NCBI RefSeq assembly: GCF_963678635.1
Contig: NC_087066.1
Span: forward strand, 15,609,949 to 15,669,948
Direction: 5' to 3'
DNA: 60,000 nt
Source: Symsagittifera roscoffensis
Lineage: Eukaryota > Xenacoelomorpha > Acoela > Convolutidae
Part shown: positions 25,788 through 36,904 of the stretch, one piece after another
Layout: every line of letters begins with the position of its first letter
Numbering within the stretch: position 1 is the first letter of the stretch
Translations under genes and position numbers: made by a program
Notes under the pieces: model-generated
Told to the model about the DNA's origin: nothing
The model's database searches: none
Seen by the model: only the letters and a program-made list of their open reading frames with translations

Positions 25788-27436
25788 CAATTGAATTCAA
25801 TCGTAACGACACAAAAAACGATCCATAGTAATCTGAGAGTAAAACTTCAATCAAAATGGCACAAAAAAAACGTTTCATAGAAGTTTGAGAGTAATATTTC
25901 AATCGAAATGACGCGAAAAAAATTATAGAAATTTGAGAAGTACAGTTTAAATCAAATTGATACGAAAAAAGTATCCATAGTAATTTGATTAAAAAATTCC
26001 AATGGAAGTGACACAAAAAATGTGTCATAGAAATTGGAGAGTAAAATTTCAATCAAAATGACACAAAAAAAACGTTTCATAGAAATTTGAGAGTAAAATT
26101 TCAATCGAAATGACGCAAAAAAAAACATTTATAGAAAAGTGGAGAGTAAAATTTCAATTAAATTGACACGAAAAAAGTCTGTTTTCAGTTGAGAGTACAA
26201 TTTCAATCAAAATTATACTAAAAAAATTCATAGTATTTTGAGACTGAAATTTTAATTGGAATGACACAAAAAATGTGCCATAGTATTTTTAGAATGAAAT
26301 TTAAATCGAATTGACACAAAAAAGTGTTCCATAGTAATTTGAATGGAAAACTTTAATCAAACTGACACAAAAAACTGTTCCATTTTAATTTGAAAAAAAA
26401 AACTCAATCGAAATGACAAAAAAAATGTTCCATAGTTGACTGAGAGTACATTTTAATCAAAAGGGCACAAAAAAATTCATTTGTAATTTGAGAGTAAAAC
26501 TTCTATCAAATTGGCACGACAAAATGTTCCATAGTAATCTGAGACTAAAACTTTAACAAAATTGACATGAAAAAAAAACTTTCATTGTATTCGGAGAGTA
26601 AAAACTTCAATCGAAATGACACGAAAAAATCTCCGTAGCAATTTGAGAGCAAAGTTTCAATCATAATGACACAAAAAAAAGTTCCATAGTTGACTGAGAG
26701 TAAAATTTCAATGAAAATGGCACAAAAAAAAACGTTTCATAGAATATTGTGAGTGAAATTTCAAACGAAATGACACAAAAACAAAATTCCTCTGTAATCT
26801 GAGAGTAAAATTTTACTCCAAATGACGCGAAAAAAAATTTCATTAAGCTCTGACAGTAAAACTTAACCGAAATGACAAAAAAAATTGTTTCATAGAAGTC
26901 TGAGAGTAAAATTTCAATCGAAATGACACAAAAAAATATGCCAGAGTAATTTCAGAAGAAAATTTCAATCGAAAGGACACAAAAAAATGTTCCGTAGTAA
27001 TGCGAATGGAAAACTTTAATCAAACTGACACAAAAAACTGTTCCATTTTAACTTGAAAAAAAAATTTCGATCAAAATGACACGAAAAAATGTTCCATAGT
27101 AATCTGAAAGTAAAATTTTAATAAAATTGTTACGAAAAAAATAGTTCATTGTATTTGGAGAGTAAAAACTTTAATCGAAATGACACGAAAAAAAACTCCG
27201 TAGCAATTTGAGTGTAAAGTTTCAAAGTTTCAATCATAATGACACAAAAAAAATTCTATAGTTGACGGAGAGTAAAAGTTTAATCAAAATAATGCTAAAA
27301 TTATCCATAGTAATTTGAGAATTTGAGGGTGAACCTTCAATCGAAATGACACAAAAGAGTTCCAAAGTAGTTTCAGACTAAAATTTCCATTTTTTTTGAG
27401 AGTACAAACTCAGTCGACACGGCATCAAAAAGTGTG

Positions 27437-27837
27437 CTTTCTAAAATCTCGGCTCAGAGTAACGCAAGCATTGGTGATGGTAGCTGATTAAACGAAAAGA
27501 TTAAATTCAAATTTCATCAAAATATTCTTAGAAAAATTTTAGCCAAAACTTTGGGCGATTATGAAGTTCAATCTAATTGAGTTTATATGTTCAATATAGT
27601 TTTTTTTGCTAGACCTCTTCGAGATTTTATAATGAAATCATTGCAATGAAGCTTGAGTTGCTTGGTAGAAAATTTTTCCCAATTATCGGGGGGGGGATAA
27701 TGGGACATCAAGTTTTCAAAAACGAATGGAATAACTTCAGGCCAAATTTCGTTCACAGTACTCCCAATCCCAATGATCCATTTTTCTTAGAATCGGGTGT
27801 GCAATTTTCACTTAAACCTAAATATCACAAAAATTAA
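27437..27837 (+). repeat. Higher-order core, unit 4
   Basis: Same core with a run of 9 G, the shortest. The fortuitous MKLELLGRK frame is again open (27646-27837) because the G-run differs from unit 2 by a multiple of three. Confidence 0.88.
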
Positions 27838-30404
27838 CAATTGAATTCAATCGTAACGACACAAAAAACGATCCATAGTAATCTGAGAGTAAAACTTCAA
27901 TCAAAATGGCACAAAAAAAACGTTTCATAGAAGTTTGAGAGTAATATTTCAATCGAAATGACGCGAAAAAAATTATAGAAATTTGAGAAGTACAGTTTAA
28001 ATCAAATTGATACGAAAAAAGTATCCATAGTAATTTGATTAAAAAATTCCAATGGAAGTGACACAAAAAATGTGTCATAGAAATTGGAGAGTAAAATTTC
28101 AATCAAAATGACACAAAAAAAACGTTTCATAGAAATTTGAGAGTAAAATTTCAATCGAAATGACGCAAAAAAAAAACATTTATAGAAAATTGGAGAGTAA
28201 AATTTCAATTAAATTGACACGAAAAAAGTCTGTTTTCAGTTGAGAGTACAATTTCAATCAAAATTATACTAAAAAAATTCATAGTATTTTGAGACTGAAA
28301 TTTTAATTGGAATGACACAAAAAATGTGCCATAGTATTTTTAGAATGAAATTTAAATCGAATTGACACAAAAAAGTGTTCCATAGTAATTTGAATGGAAA
28401 ACTTTAATCAAACTGACACAAAAAACTGTTCCATTTTAATTTGAAAAAAAAACTCAATCGAAATGACAAAAAAATGTTCCATAGTTGACTGAGAGTACAT
28501 TTTAATCAAAAGGGCACAAAAAAATTCAATTGTAATTTGAGAGTAAAACTTCTATCAAATTGGCACGACAAAATGTTCCATAGTAATCTGAGACTAAAAC
28601 TTTAACAAAATTGACATGAAAAAAAAACTTTCATTGTATTCGGAGAGTAAAAACTTCAATCGAAATGACACGAAAAAAACCTCCGTAGCAATTTGAGAGC
28701 AAAGTTTCAATCATAATGACACAAAAAAAAGTTCCATAGTTGACTGAGAGTAAAATTTCAATGAAAATGGCACAAAAAAAACGTTTCATAGAATATTGTG
28801 AGTAAAATTTCAAACGAAATGACACGAAAACAAAATTCCTCTGTAATCTGAGAGTAAAATTTTACTCCAAATGACGCGAAAAAAAAATTCATTAAGCTCT
28901 GACAGTAAAAGTTAACCGAAATGACAAAAAAAATTGTTTCATAGAAGTCTGAGAGTAAAATTTCAATCGAAATGACACAAAAAAAATCTGTTTTCAGTTG
29001 AGAGTACAATTTCAGTCAAAATGATTCTAAAAAAATTCATAGTATTTTGAGAGTGAAATTTTAATCGGAATGATACAAAAAAATATGCCAGAGTAGTTTC
29101 AGAAGAAAATTTCAATCAAAAGGACACGAAAAAATGTTCCGTAGTAATGCGAATGGCAAACTTTAATCAAACTGACACAAAAAACTGTTCCATTTTAACT
29201 TGAAAAAAAAGTTTCGATCAAAATGACACGAAAAAATGTTCCATAGTAATCTGAAAGTAAAATTTTAATAAAATTGTTACGAAAAAAATAGTTCATTGTA
29301 TTTGGAGAGTAAAAACTTTAATCGAAATGGCACGAAAAAAAACTCCGTAGCAATTTGAGTGTAAAGTTTCAAAGTTTCAATCATAATGACACAAAAAAAA
29401 TTCCATAGTTGACTGAGAGTAAAAGTTTAATCAAAATAATGCTAAAATTATCCATAGTAATTTGAGAATTTGAGGGTGAACCTTCAATCGAAATGACACA
29501 AAAGAGTTCCAAAGTAGTTTCAGACTAAAGTTTCCATTTTGATTTGAGAGTACAAACTCAGTCGACACGGCATCAAAAAGTGTGCAAACCTAAATATCAC
29601 AAAAAAAAACAATTGACTTCAATCGTAACGACACAAAAAATAATCCATAGTAATCTGAGAGTAAAACTTCAATCAAAATGGCACAAAAAAAATGTTTCAT
29701 GGAACATTGAGAGTAAAATTTCAATCGAAATGACGCGAACAAAAATATTAAAGAAATTTGAGAAGTACAACTTCAATCAAATTGATACGAAAAAAGTATC
29801 CATTGTAATTTGATTTAAAAAAATTCAATCGAAGTGACACAAAAATGTTCCATAGAAATTGGAGAGTAAAATTTCAAACAAAATGACACAAAAAAATGTT
29901 CCATTGAAATCTGAGAAAAATGTTTCATTAGAACTGTTTTGAAAAATTTGTTCCATTGAACTTGGAGAGTAAAAACTCCAATCGAAATAACACGAAAAAA
30001 TTTTTCACTGTAATCTGAGAGAAGAACATCAATCAATTGGATTCTGTTGTTTCACAACTAGAATCAAGTGACACTTACAAAGTGTAAGTAAAATAGGAAT
30101 TCTCTGTGTTGAATTTGTTTGGAATAATTTCCAGCTCCTTTGTGCAATTTCTGTGACCATTTGAACAACGCGGACCGGCTTTTTAGCAAACCGGTTTTTT
30201 AGAATAAGAAGTGAAAGTTTAGCAGGTCTTTTAGCAGTCTTTGGGTGACAGCTTTGTGGATGCAGTAAAGTTTGACGCACTATTGCTTGGCTGATGTAAA
30301 CTTGCGCGTATTCTGGGGTTGAGCTTCTCTAGTTGAGACAATTATCTCTCGGTTTGTCAACAAATTTCTAAGCAAAACAAACAGGTTTAAAGGCAAACAT
30401 GGCA

Positions 30405-30493
30405 GTCCAAAGTGATGGGACTGCCAGTGGGCTGTATCACCCTCATCGATGAAGTGGGAGTGGATGTGGCCATGCACTTCTCTGAAGACCTAG
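30405..30493 (+). pseudogene. Truncated HADHA exon copy 1 (captured fragment)
   Basis: Encodes [18 protein letters not shown] then [11 protein letters not shown] in the correct frame, with the native donor (CTAG|gtgaga). It matches the last 89 nt of the functional exon (37417-37505, minus strand) with very few changes, and the downstream ~300 bp matches the HADHA intron (37147-37416). It lies about 7 kb away in opposite orientation and starts abruptly inside the exon, so it is a duplicated genomic fragment and not a retrocopy: the intron is included. Confidence 0.92.
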
Positions 30494-31318
30494 GTGAGAA
30501 GTGTAAATGAATAATTTGAGAGAATCTTGCCCGTGTAAAGCCCATGAATTTTGCTGCTATGCCAAATAGCTAACATTGACTTTCTGCAATGATAACACTG
30601 AATCGCCGGAACTTAAACACAGCACTTCCAGTAGAACAAAACTGACTTCAATTTATGATCGAACGTTATCGATGCAAAAAACATGACTTTTTCAGAAACT
30701 GAAATTAAAATCGTTAAATGAATGTGAAACGAAATTCTCTCAAATGAAATTCGAGTCGGTTTACTTGAAAAAGATTAATTTTCTGTGTTGCTGCTTTTCC
30801 TAACTGACTTTTGACAAATTCAAACTTTTTTGAAGAAAAGTTTTTATTTCTCAGCAAAACAAACGTTGCCTTTTTTTTGAAAAAGTATTATTTCTGAAGA
30901 AATTACAGTTCTTCATTTAGCTTATAATTTTGTCAGTTTTTATTATGACTATTTAGATTCTGTTGTTTCACAACTAGAATCAAGTGACACTTACAAAGTG
31001 TAAGAAAAAAAAGAATTCTGTGTTGAATTTTTTTGGAATAGTTTCCAGCTTCTTTGTGCAATTTCTGTGGCCATTTGAATAACGCGGACCGGCTTTTTAG
31101 AAAACCGGTTTTTTAGCATAAGAAGTGAAAGTTTGCCAGGTCTTTTAGCAGACTTTGAGTGACAGTTTTGTGGAGGCAGCAAAATTTGGCGCATTTTTGC
31201 TTGGCTGAATTAAAATTGTGCGTATTCTGAGGTTGAGCTTCTCTAGTTGAGAGAATTATCTCTCGGTTTGTCAACAAATTTCTAAGCAAAACAAACACGT
31301 TTAAAGGCAAACACGGCA

Positions 31319-31407
31319 GTCCAAAGTGATGGGACTGCCAGTGAGCTGTATCACCCTCATCGATGAAGCGGGAGTGGATGTGGCCATGCACGTCTCTGAA
31401 GACCTAG
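31319..31407 (+). pseudogene. Truncated HADHA exon copy 2 (captured fragment)
   Basis: The second tandem copy of the captured exon piece. Differences from copy 1 include Gly to Ser and Val to Ala changes in the encoded peptide, and the donor has become GCGAGA instead of GTGAGA. The intron-derived flank follows, as in copy 1. Confidence 0.9.
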
Positions 31408-32228
31408 GCGAGAATTGTAAATGAATAATTTGAGAGAGTTTTGCTCGAGTAAAGCACATGCATAATGCTGCTATGCCAATTAGCCAACATTGACTTTCTG
31501 CAATGAGAACGCTGAATTGCCGGAACTTAAACACAACACTTCTAGTAAAGCAAAACTGACTTCAAATTATGATCGAACGTTATCGATGCGAAAAACAAGA
31601 CTTTTCAGAAACTGAAATTAAAATCATTAAAAGAATAAGAAACGATTTTCTCTCAAATGAAATTCGAGTCGGTTTATTTGAGTAATAATAATTGTCTGTG
31701 TTGCTGCTTTCCCTAACTAACTTTTGACAATTTAAAGCTTTCTTGAAGGTGAGTTTTTATTTCTGCAAAACAAACGTTGCATTTTTTTTTTTGAAAAAGT
31801 ATTATTTCTGAAGAAATTACAGTTCTCCCATTTAGCTTACACATTTTGTCAGTTTTTTCTTTGACGATTTAGATTCTATTGTTTCTCAACTAGAATCAAG
31901 TGACACTTACAAAGTGTAAGTAAAATAGGAATTCTCTGTGTTGAATTTGTTTGGAATAATTTCCAGCTTCTTTGTGCAATTTCTGTGGCTATTTGAACAA
32001 CGCGGACCGGCTTTTTAGCAAACCGGTTTTTTAGAATAAGAAGTGAAGTTTAGCAGGTCTTTTAGCAGACTTTGGGTGACAGCTTTGTGGAGGCAGCAAA
32101 ACTTGACGCATTATTGCTTGGTTGAAGTAAACTTGCGCGTATTCTGGGGTTGAGCTTCTCTAATTGAGACAATTATCTCTCGGTTTGTCAACAAAGTTCT
32201 AAGCAAAACAAACACGTTTAAAGGCAAA

Positions 32229-33189
32229 TACTAATTCACGCGCAGTATTCCTCTAGTGCCGAATGTAAGCGCAGCGGAGCGAAGTGGAGCAGAGCAAGCG
32301 TATTCTACTTGCCAATTCCGCATTTGAAGTTAGCATTCTGACTGTTTAGTTGTTTTGAGTCTGCTAAAAAACCGGTGTGCGAAAAAAACTAGCCCCTTGA
32401 ATAATTTAGTAGAGCGTTTTGAAAATAAACAGATTTGAAATTTTTGTAATTTCGAAAAATAAAACTTCAACCAGAGTTGTTGCATGATTTGGTATGTCTG
32501 AGAATCGCCTTATGTAGTCTCAATTTTTCTAAATAACTGATTGACATGCTCATAAAACATACAAAAATATAATTTCAAAACTAGTTTACAAAACAGGCAT
32601 AGCTGCTTCAATTGAATTTGGACTCATTTACGCTATTATAAAAACCAGAAGTACCAGTTACGTAAATGCTGAAAGTATTATTTCCCTTGCAATAAACAAA
32701 GGTTTTGCAATCGTGTACTAGAGTGTTTCCCCCGTAGATAAACTGGTTCACAGGACTCATGTGAACTCATGTCTTGAAAGCTTCTTTTTGCAAAAATTTA
32801 CCGCCGTTTGTGCATGTTAGCGCTTTAAATATCTGTCCTATTCGAATTTTGCTTTTTATGTTGGTTTTTTAGTTTTTCTCTAAACTAGGGGGGGGGGGAT
32901 GTTTTATACATTCTGATCAATACTGATGAAGTGAGGCTCGTATTTTGAAACATAACTCACTTGCGACCTTTTTAGAAAATTATATGCGCTCAAATGCTGC
33001 CAATGTGGGATCCACAGTTCTTGTATTGCGTATCGAACAATCACTCTTATAAATCAGTCCACATGAGAAGCCATTTTTTTATACAAATATGGATTTTACA
33101 GACAGAAAAAACTATTGTAATTAGTCAATGCGTGTAGGGGGTTATAGGAATAAACCAAATTGTATCAATATATGACGACGGAACTAAAA
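32229..33189. other. Unassigned intergenic DNA
   Basis: Contains a purine-rich stretch near 32268-32300 (gcgcagcggagcgaagtgga) and a run of 11 G at 32888-32898. No coding content or known repeat was recognised. Confidence 0.5.
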
Positions 33190-33420
33190 AGCCGGTCCGC
33201 GTTATTCAAATGGCCACAGAAATTGCACAAAGAAGCTGGAAATTATTCCAAACAAATTCAACACAGAGAATTCTTATTTTACTTACACTTTGTGAGTGTC
33301 ACTTGATTCTAGTTGTGACACAACAGAATCTAAATAGTCAGAATAAAAACAGAAAAAATGTATAAACTAAATGGGAGAACTGTAGTTTCTTCAGATATAG
33401 TTCTTTTTCAAAAAAATTCA
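33190..33420 (-). repeat. Inverted arm of the 916-bp repeat
   Basis: Reads, in reverse complement, the unit boundary region: the end of one unit (ACAGTTCTCCCATTTAG), GATTCTGTTGT, the hairpin CACTTACAAAGTGTAAG-like segment and AGCTTCTTTGTGCAATTTCT to GCGGACCGGC. It pairs with about 31800-32020, forming an inverted repeat with a spacer of about 1.2 kb. Confidence 0.85.
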
Positions 33421-33784
33421 ACGTTTGTTTTGCAGAGAAATAAAAACTCATCTTTGAAATAATTTGAAATTGACAAACAGCAGTTAGGAAAGGCAGCATC
33501 ACAGAAAATTATTCTTATCATCTAACCAAGGTAGCGGCATATGAGTCTGAACAGCAAATTACAGCAAAAACTTTCGAGGATCAACCAGACAATCCCCCAC
33601 CCCCAAATCAATTAAGGGGGAGAAAATACGGATTTTTCATAATCTAACTTTGATTATAGACTAGATTTGTTCAAAAACAAACGCATTTTAAAGAAAAATG
33701 AAATAAAACATTAAATCGTGTAATTAACAGCAAACAAATGCTACTCCGCATATAAAAGGTAAAAACCAATTTTTTTTGCGCGGC

Positions 33785-33895
33785 TATGAAATGCATATTT
33801 TATACAGAAATAATTTTCACAACTATTTTATGCTTGGGGAGGGCATTCTACGGTAGGTCGCATAGGGGGGGGGGGATTCTACGGTTGATCCTCTT
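33785..33895. repeat. Dispersed G-run repeat
   Basis: Shares ATGCATATTTTATACAGAAA, CTACGGTAGGTCGCATAGGG and a following G run with 12640-12860 (atacatattttatacagaaa, caacggtaggtcacttaggg). This is a low-copy dispersed family of unknown type. Confidence 0.6.
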
Positions 33896-34027
33896 TTGAT
33901 TTTCTCAACAAACTTTAGGATTCAATTGGATCCAACACGGCATCAGAAAAACCTTCACTATGGGACACCTCAATTTCACACAAGCAGACATTCCAAATAC
34001 CTGATTTTGTCAAAAAAAAAACCGAAA

Positions 34028-34880
34028 AAGTATCAATGATTTCAAGGGCAGAAAAACCTTTTTTTTTCTAAAAAATGTTCAAACTTCGAACTTCAAAATG
34101 CGTCTTTATTAATGCTTTGAGTTGCCAAAAACATTTTTTGACACTATTCGTTTAAAACTTCCAATTTGATTTTAAACTAGGTCAATCTGAACGTTTTTTT
34201 TTCAGCTGTGAATTCTGAAACAAAGTCCTTTCGAAATCAGGTTATACAACATTTTTTGCGAACTTCAGGTAAGGAAGAGCAAAATTTCATCTGAAATTCT
34301 TAAACCGGAAATAGTTTGGAAAGTATCAATGATTTCAAAGGCAGAAAAACATTTTTTCTAAAAAATGTTCAAACTTCGAAATGCGTCGTTATTAATGCTT
34401 TGAGTTGCCAAAAACATTTTTTGACACCATTCGTTTAAAACTTCCAATTTGATTTTAAACTAGGTCAATCTAAACGTTTTTTTTTTCAGCTGTGAATTCT
34501 GAAACAAAGTCCTTTCGAAATCAGGTTATACAACATTTTTGGCGAACTTCAGGTAAGGAAGAGCAAAATTTCCTCTGAAGTTATTAAACCGGAAATAGTT
34601 TGGAAAGTATCAATGATTTCAAAGGCAGAAAAACATATTTTTCTAAAAAATGTTCAAACTTCGAACTTAAAAATGCGTCTTTATTAATGCTTTGAGTTGC
34701 CAAAAACATTTTTTGACACTATTCGTATAAAACTTCCAATTTGATTTTTAACTAGGTCAATCTAAACGTTTTTTTTTTCAGCTGTGAATTCTGAAACAAA
34801 GTCTTTTCGAAATCAGGTTATACAACATTTTTGGCGAACTTCAGGCAAGGAAGAGCAAAATTTCCTCTGAAGTTATTAAA
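34028..34880. repeat. Triplicated ~290-bp direct repeat with exon-like segment
   Basis: Three head-to-tail copies start at 34028, 34321 and 34605 (AAGTATCAATGATTTCA), with periods of 293 and 284 bp and over 90 percent identity. Each contains a polypyrimidine tract with CAG, a 63-nt open segment and a donor-like CAG|GTAAGG (GCAAGG in the third copy). The segments are at 34206-34268, 34490-34552 and 34782-34844. No neighbouring + strand gene was identified. Confidence 0.9.
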
Positions 34881-35927
34881 TGTTTATTAATTTTAAACGA
34901 AGTTAAACCGCAAAATAAATAAACAAATTTGAGCGAGCACAACTTTTTCTTCGAAAAACAAACGTTATATAATCTGCCCTATACAGTGCTGATTTAAATT
35001 ATCCGAACAGAATGCATAAAATTTGAAATTCAGACGCCTTTTACTCAAAACAGGTTGATTTTAGACCAAAAAAGAGAAGGCTAAACTTGCTTAGAATCTG
35101 CAGAATTGAAATGTAATTAGTTTTTGGAAATTCGGGCGCAAAATTTTAAATTTTAAGCCAAAAATGGATTCATTTTGTCTTTTTTAGTCAATCAAAAATT
35201 ACGTTGAACTACCGGATCAATTACTGAAAACGATGTCAAAGTGAGACTCTTATAAAGCCCTACAAAATTTATAAGGGGTGTTATCTCCAAAAAAGTAGAA
35301 TTTATTTTTGGTATTGTATATCTGGTTAACATGTCTATCAAACAAAAATAAAATAAATTTTATTTGAAAACTATTTTCAACATTTTGCTCAATTTTCCGG
35401 AGATACTACCCCTCTTGTGCATTTTGGGTTCACTTAAGATATAATTTGATATAATTTTGTCAGTAATTGACCCAAGAGTTTAAGTGTACTTTTTGGTTGA
35501 CTAAAAAGCCTAAAATATTTCATTTTTAGGTTAATATTTTGTGCCCGAGCTTCGAAAATCAAACTGCACCATATTACTTCTAAAATCTAAGCAAATTTAG
35601 TGTTCTTCATTTTGAGAAAATCGCTCTTTAAATTCCAGTTATATGCAATTTGTCCAAAGAATTCAAATCAGCGTTGTATAATTGTCTTCACTAAATGCAT
35701 TGACACTCCAACTCTCAATGGTCAAGTTTATTTCGCACGCTTTTTGCGAGAAGCCTAACTAAAAATCACAAACACATAAAATCCATATTGCTAATATATT
35801 TTGAGTGCTTGTTTGGCAAAAAAAAATTAAACCGATCTGGGGATAATTAACTTGATCATCAAAACTTGGGAAAGCAAAAACTAAAAGGTAATTCATGACA
35901 GGACTTGTATTCAATAGTTTTTCCATT
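34881..35927. other. AT-rich intergenic DNA downstream of HADHA
   Basis: No coding content, tandem repeat or mobile element was recognised. The stretch separates the triplicated repeat from the HADHA 3' end. Confidence 0.5.
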
Positions 35928-35933
35928 TTTATT
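35928..35933 (-). terminator. Candidate HADHA polyadenylation signal
   Basis: TTTATT on the + strand is AATAAA on the minus strand, about 235 nt beyond the HADHA stop codon. It is the only canonical hexamer I noticed at a plausible distance; weak evidence by itself. Confidence 0.35.
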
Positions 35934-36165
35934 ACTTTTCTTTACAGTTGCCGTTATCTAAATCAAATAACTTATAACTATGTTCATTTCTACTTCAGAA
36001 ACGACTGTTGAAATAATCTATTTTCAGTTGGTTATTAAACGTCAGTTTGAGTCAGCACTTTACAATTTAATCAGTTATTAATAAACATCTTCTCCCAGTT
36101 TATCATTACTTCTCGAGCTCCTTACTCTCTTGTCCAGAGTAGTACACTCTTTCATTCTCCCTAGC

Positions 36166-36314
36166 TTATCTAGGGTGGAATTTTCTGGATGAATCACCGG
36201 CGTGATCCAGTAAAAGTTTAGCTGGTGTGAATGAAGGCCCATATACTTCTTCGTACTTCTTCAGTTTTCCAACTACAGTCGAGGCACCGGCTATGTCAAC
36301 ATATCTAAATGGAC
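36166..36314 (-). CDS. HADHA: HADHA terminal exon (C-terminal end, stop TAA)
   Basis: After the acceptor tttcag, the 149-nt coding part reads GPFRYVDIAGASTVVGKLKK then YEEVYGPSFTPAKLLLDHAG and ends DSSRKFHPR before TAA at 36166-36168. This matches the conserved C terminus of the mitochondrial trifunctional protein alpha subunit (GPFR[FY]VD, KLKKYE..YG..F.P..LL.DHA). It joins in frame (phase 1) with exon 36572-36904: GGA G|GT. The segment belongs to the second dehydrogenase C-terminal domain that packs against the beta (thiolase) subunit in the matrix-side inner-membrane complex. Confidence 0.95.
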
Positions 36315-36571
36315 CTGAAACAATGAAAATTCAAAATGAGACTTAAAACGCTTCTATCATATCGCAGACACTCACCAATTTTCGATCGATTGAGTTTTTT
36401 CTTTGTATTTTTTTGGTTCGAGACTACCGCTCATTTTTATCTTGACAAATTTCAGATTCTTGACAATATGGAAATTTTGGATAGAACGAAAAAAACCCAT
36501 GGAGTAATTAACAGCAAAGGAAGGAATTAGGTCATAAATTATCGGTGAACCAACCCGTCTGCAGTACATAC

Positions 36572-36904
36572 CTCCCAAAAATGGTGGGAATCCCAGTCCG
36601 AACACGGCGCCAATATCGCCCTCGATCGGGTTCCTCAGAATATCCTCTTGCAGACACATCACAGCCTCATTCACAAACCGCAACAGCAGTCTATCCATTA
36701 TATCTGCATCCGTCAATGGAATCTTCGGCTGCATGTTGTACTTGGCCACAATCTCTGCTGCTTCTTGAGTTGGAGGTCGTCTCTTGGATCCCGATTGGAA
36801 ATCGAAGAAGCCTTTTCCTGATTTACGCCCCATGAGGTTGGCGTTGACCATATCTCGAAGGATGCCAGGGTTGCCTCCTTCCATTCGTTCCTTGAAGGCA
36901 GCTC
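36572..36904 (-). CDS. HADHA: HADHA exon, C-terminal dehydrogenase domain
   Basis: The 333-nt exon is bounded by acceptor ttacctatag and donor GGGAG|gtatgt. It encodes GAAFKERMEGGNPGILRDMV, NANLMGRKSGKGFFDF and, after a variable linker, ITDADIMDRLLLRFVNEAVM-like sequence (seen as LTDADIMDRLLLRFVNEAVM), then CLQEDILRNPIEGDIGAVFG and LGFPPFLGG. GRKSGKGF and the FVNEA...GDIGAVFGLGFPP block are hallmarks of the trifunctional/FadB C-terminal domain. Both introns are phase 1, so the reading frame is continuous with its neighbours. Confidence 0.97.

Larger units (their letters stand above)
19890..30039. repeat. 51-bp satellite array in higher-order units
   Basis: Tandem monomers of about 51 bp: GAGAGTAAAATTTCAATC, AAAATGACACAAAAAAA, TGTTCCATAGTAATTT. 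Monomers differ by 10-30 percent, but blocks of many monomers repeat almost exactly. The block boundary is marked by the lectin-derived core starting at 20188, 22820, 25380 and 27437, giving higher-order periods of 2,632, 2,560 and 2,057 bp. At 29585 the core is reduced to its last 40 bp or so. Because 51 is a multiple of 3, the minus strand shows chains of open frames with a 17-residue repeat (like FFCVISIEILLSNFYET). These have no gene features and are not called as genes. Confidence 0.92.
30040..32228. repeat. 916-bp tandem repeat, 2.4 copies, carrying HADHA fragments
   Basis: Units start at 30040, 30956 and 31872 with GATTCTGTTGTTTCACAACT (or a close variant), so the period is exactly 916 bp twice. 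Each full unit has three parts. The first is a short inverted-repeat segment (CACTTACAAAGTGTAAG). The second is about 300 bp of unassigned sequence. The third is a copy of HADHA exon and intron sequence in + orientation. The third unit stops at AAAGGCAAA, just before the HADHA part. Confidence 0.92.

Noticed and set aside
23030-27837. Conserved 63-64-codon + frame starting MKLELLGRK in two higher-order cores
   Set aside because: It lies in lectin 3'-flank sequence, passes through a poly-G run of variable length and is open only when that run has a suitable length.
20650-30036. Many minus-strand open frames of 60-101 codons with similar sequences
   Set aside because: They come from the 51-bp satellite, whose length is a multiple of three; the repeated peptide follows the DNA repeat and has no gene features.
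19890-30039. Possible CRISPR array because of regular short repeats
   Set aside because: Monomers are contiguous with no unique spacers of constant length, the context is an animal genome, and repeats diverge gradually as in satellite DNA.
30029-31534. Minus-strand open frames across the 916-bp repeat
   Set aside because: They are antisense to the captured HADHA exon fragment and its flanks; no independent coding support.
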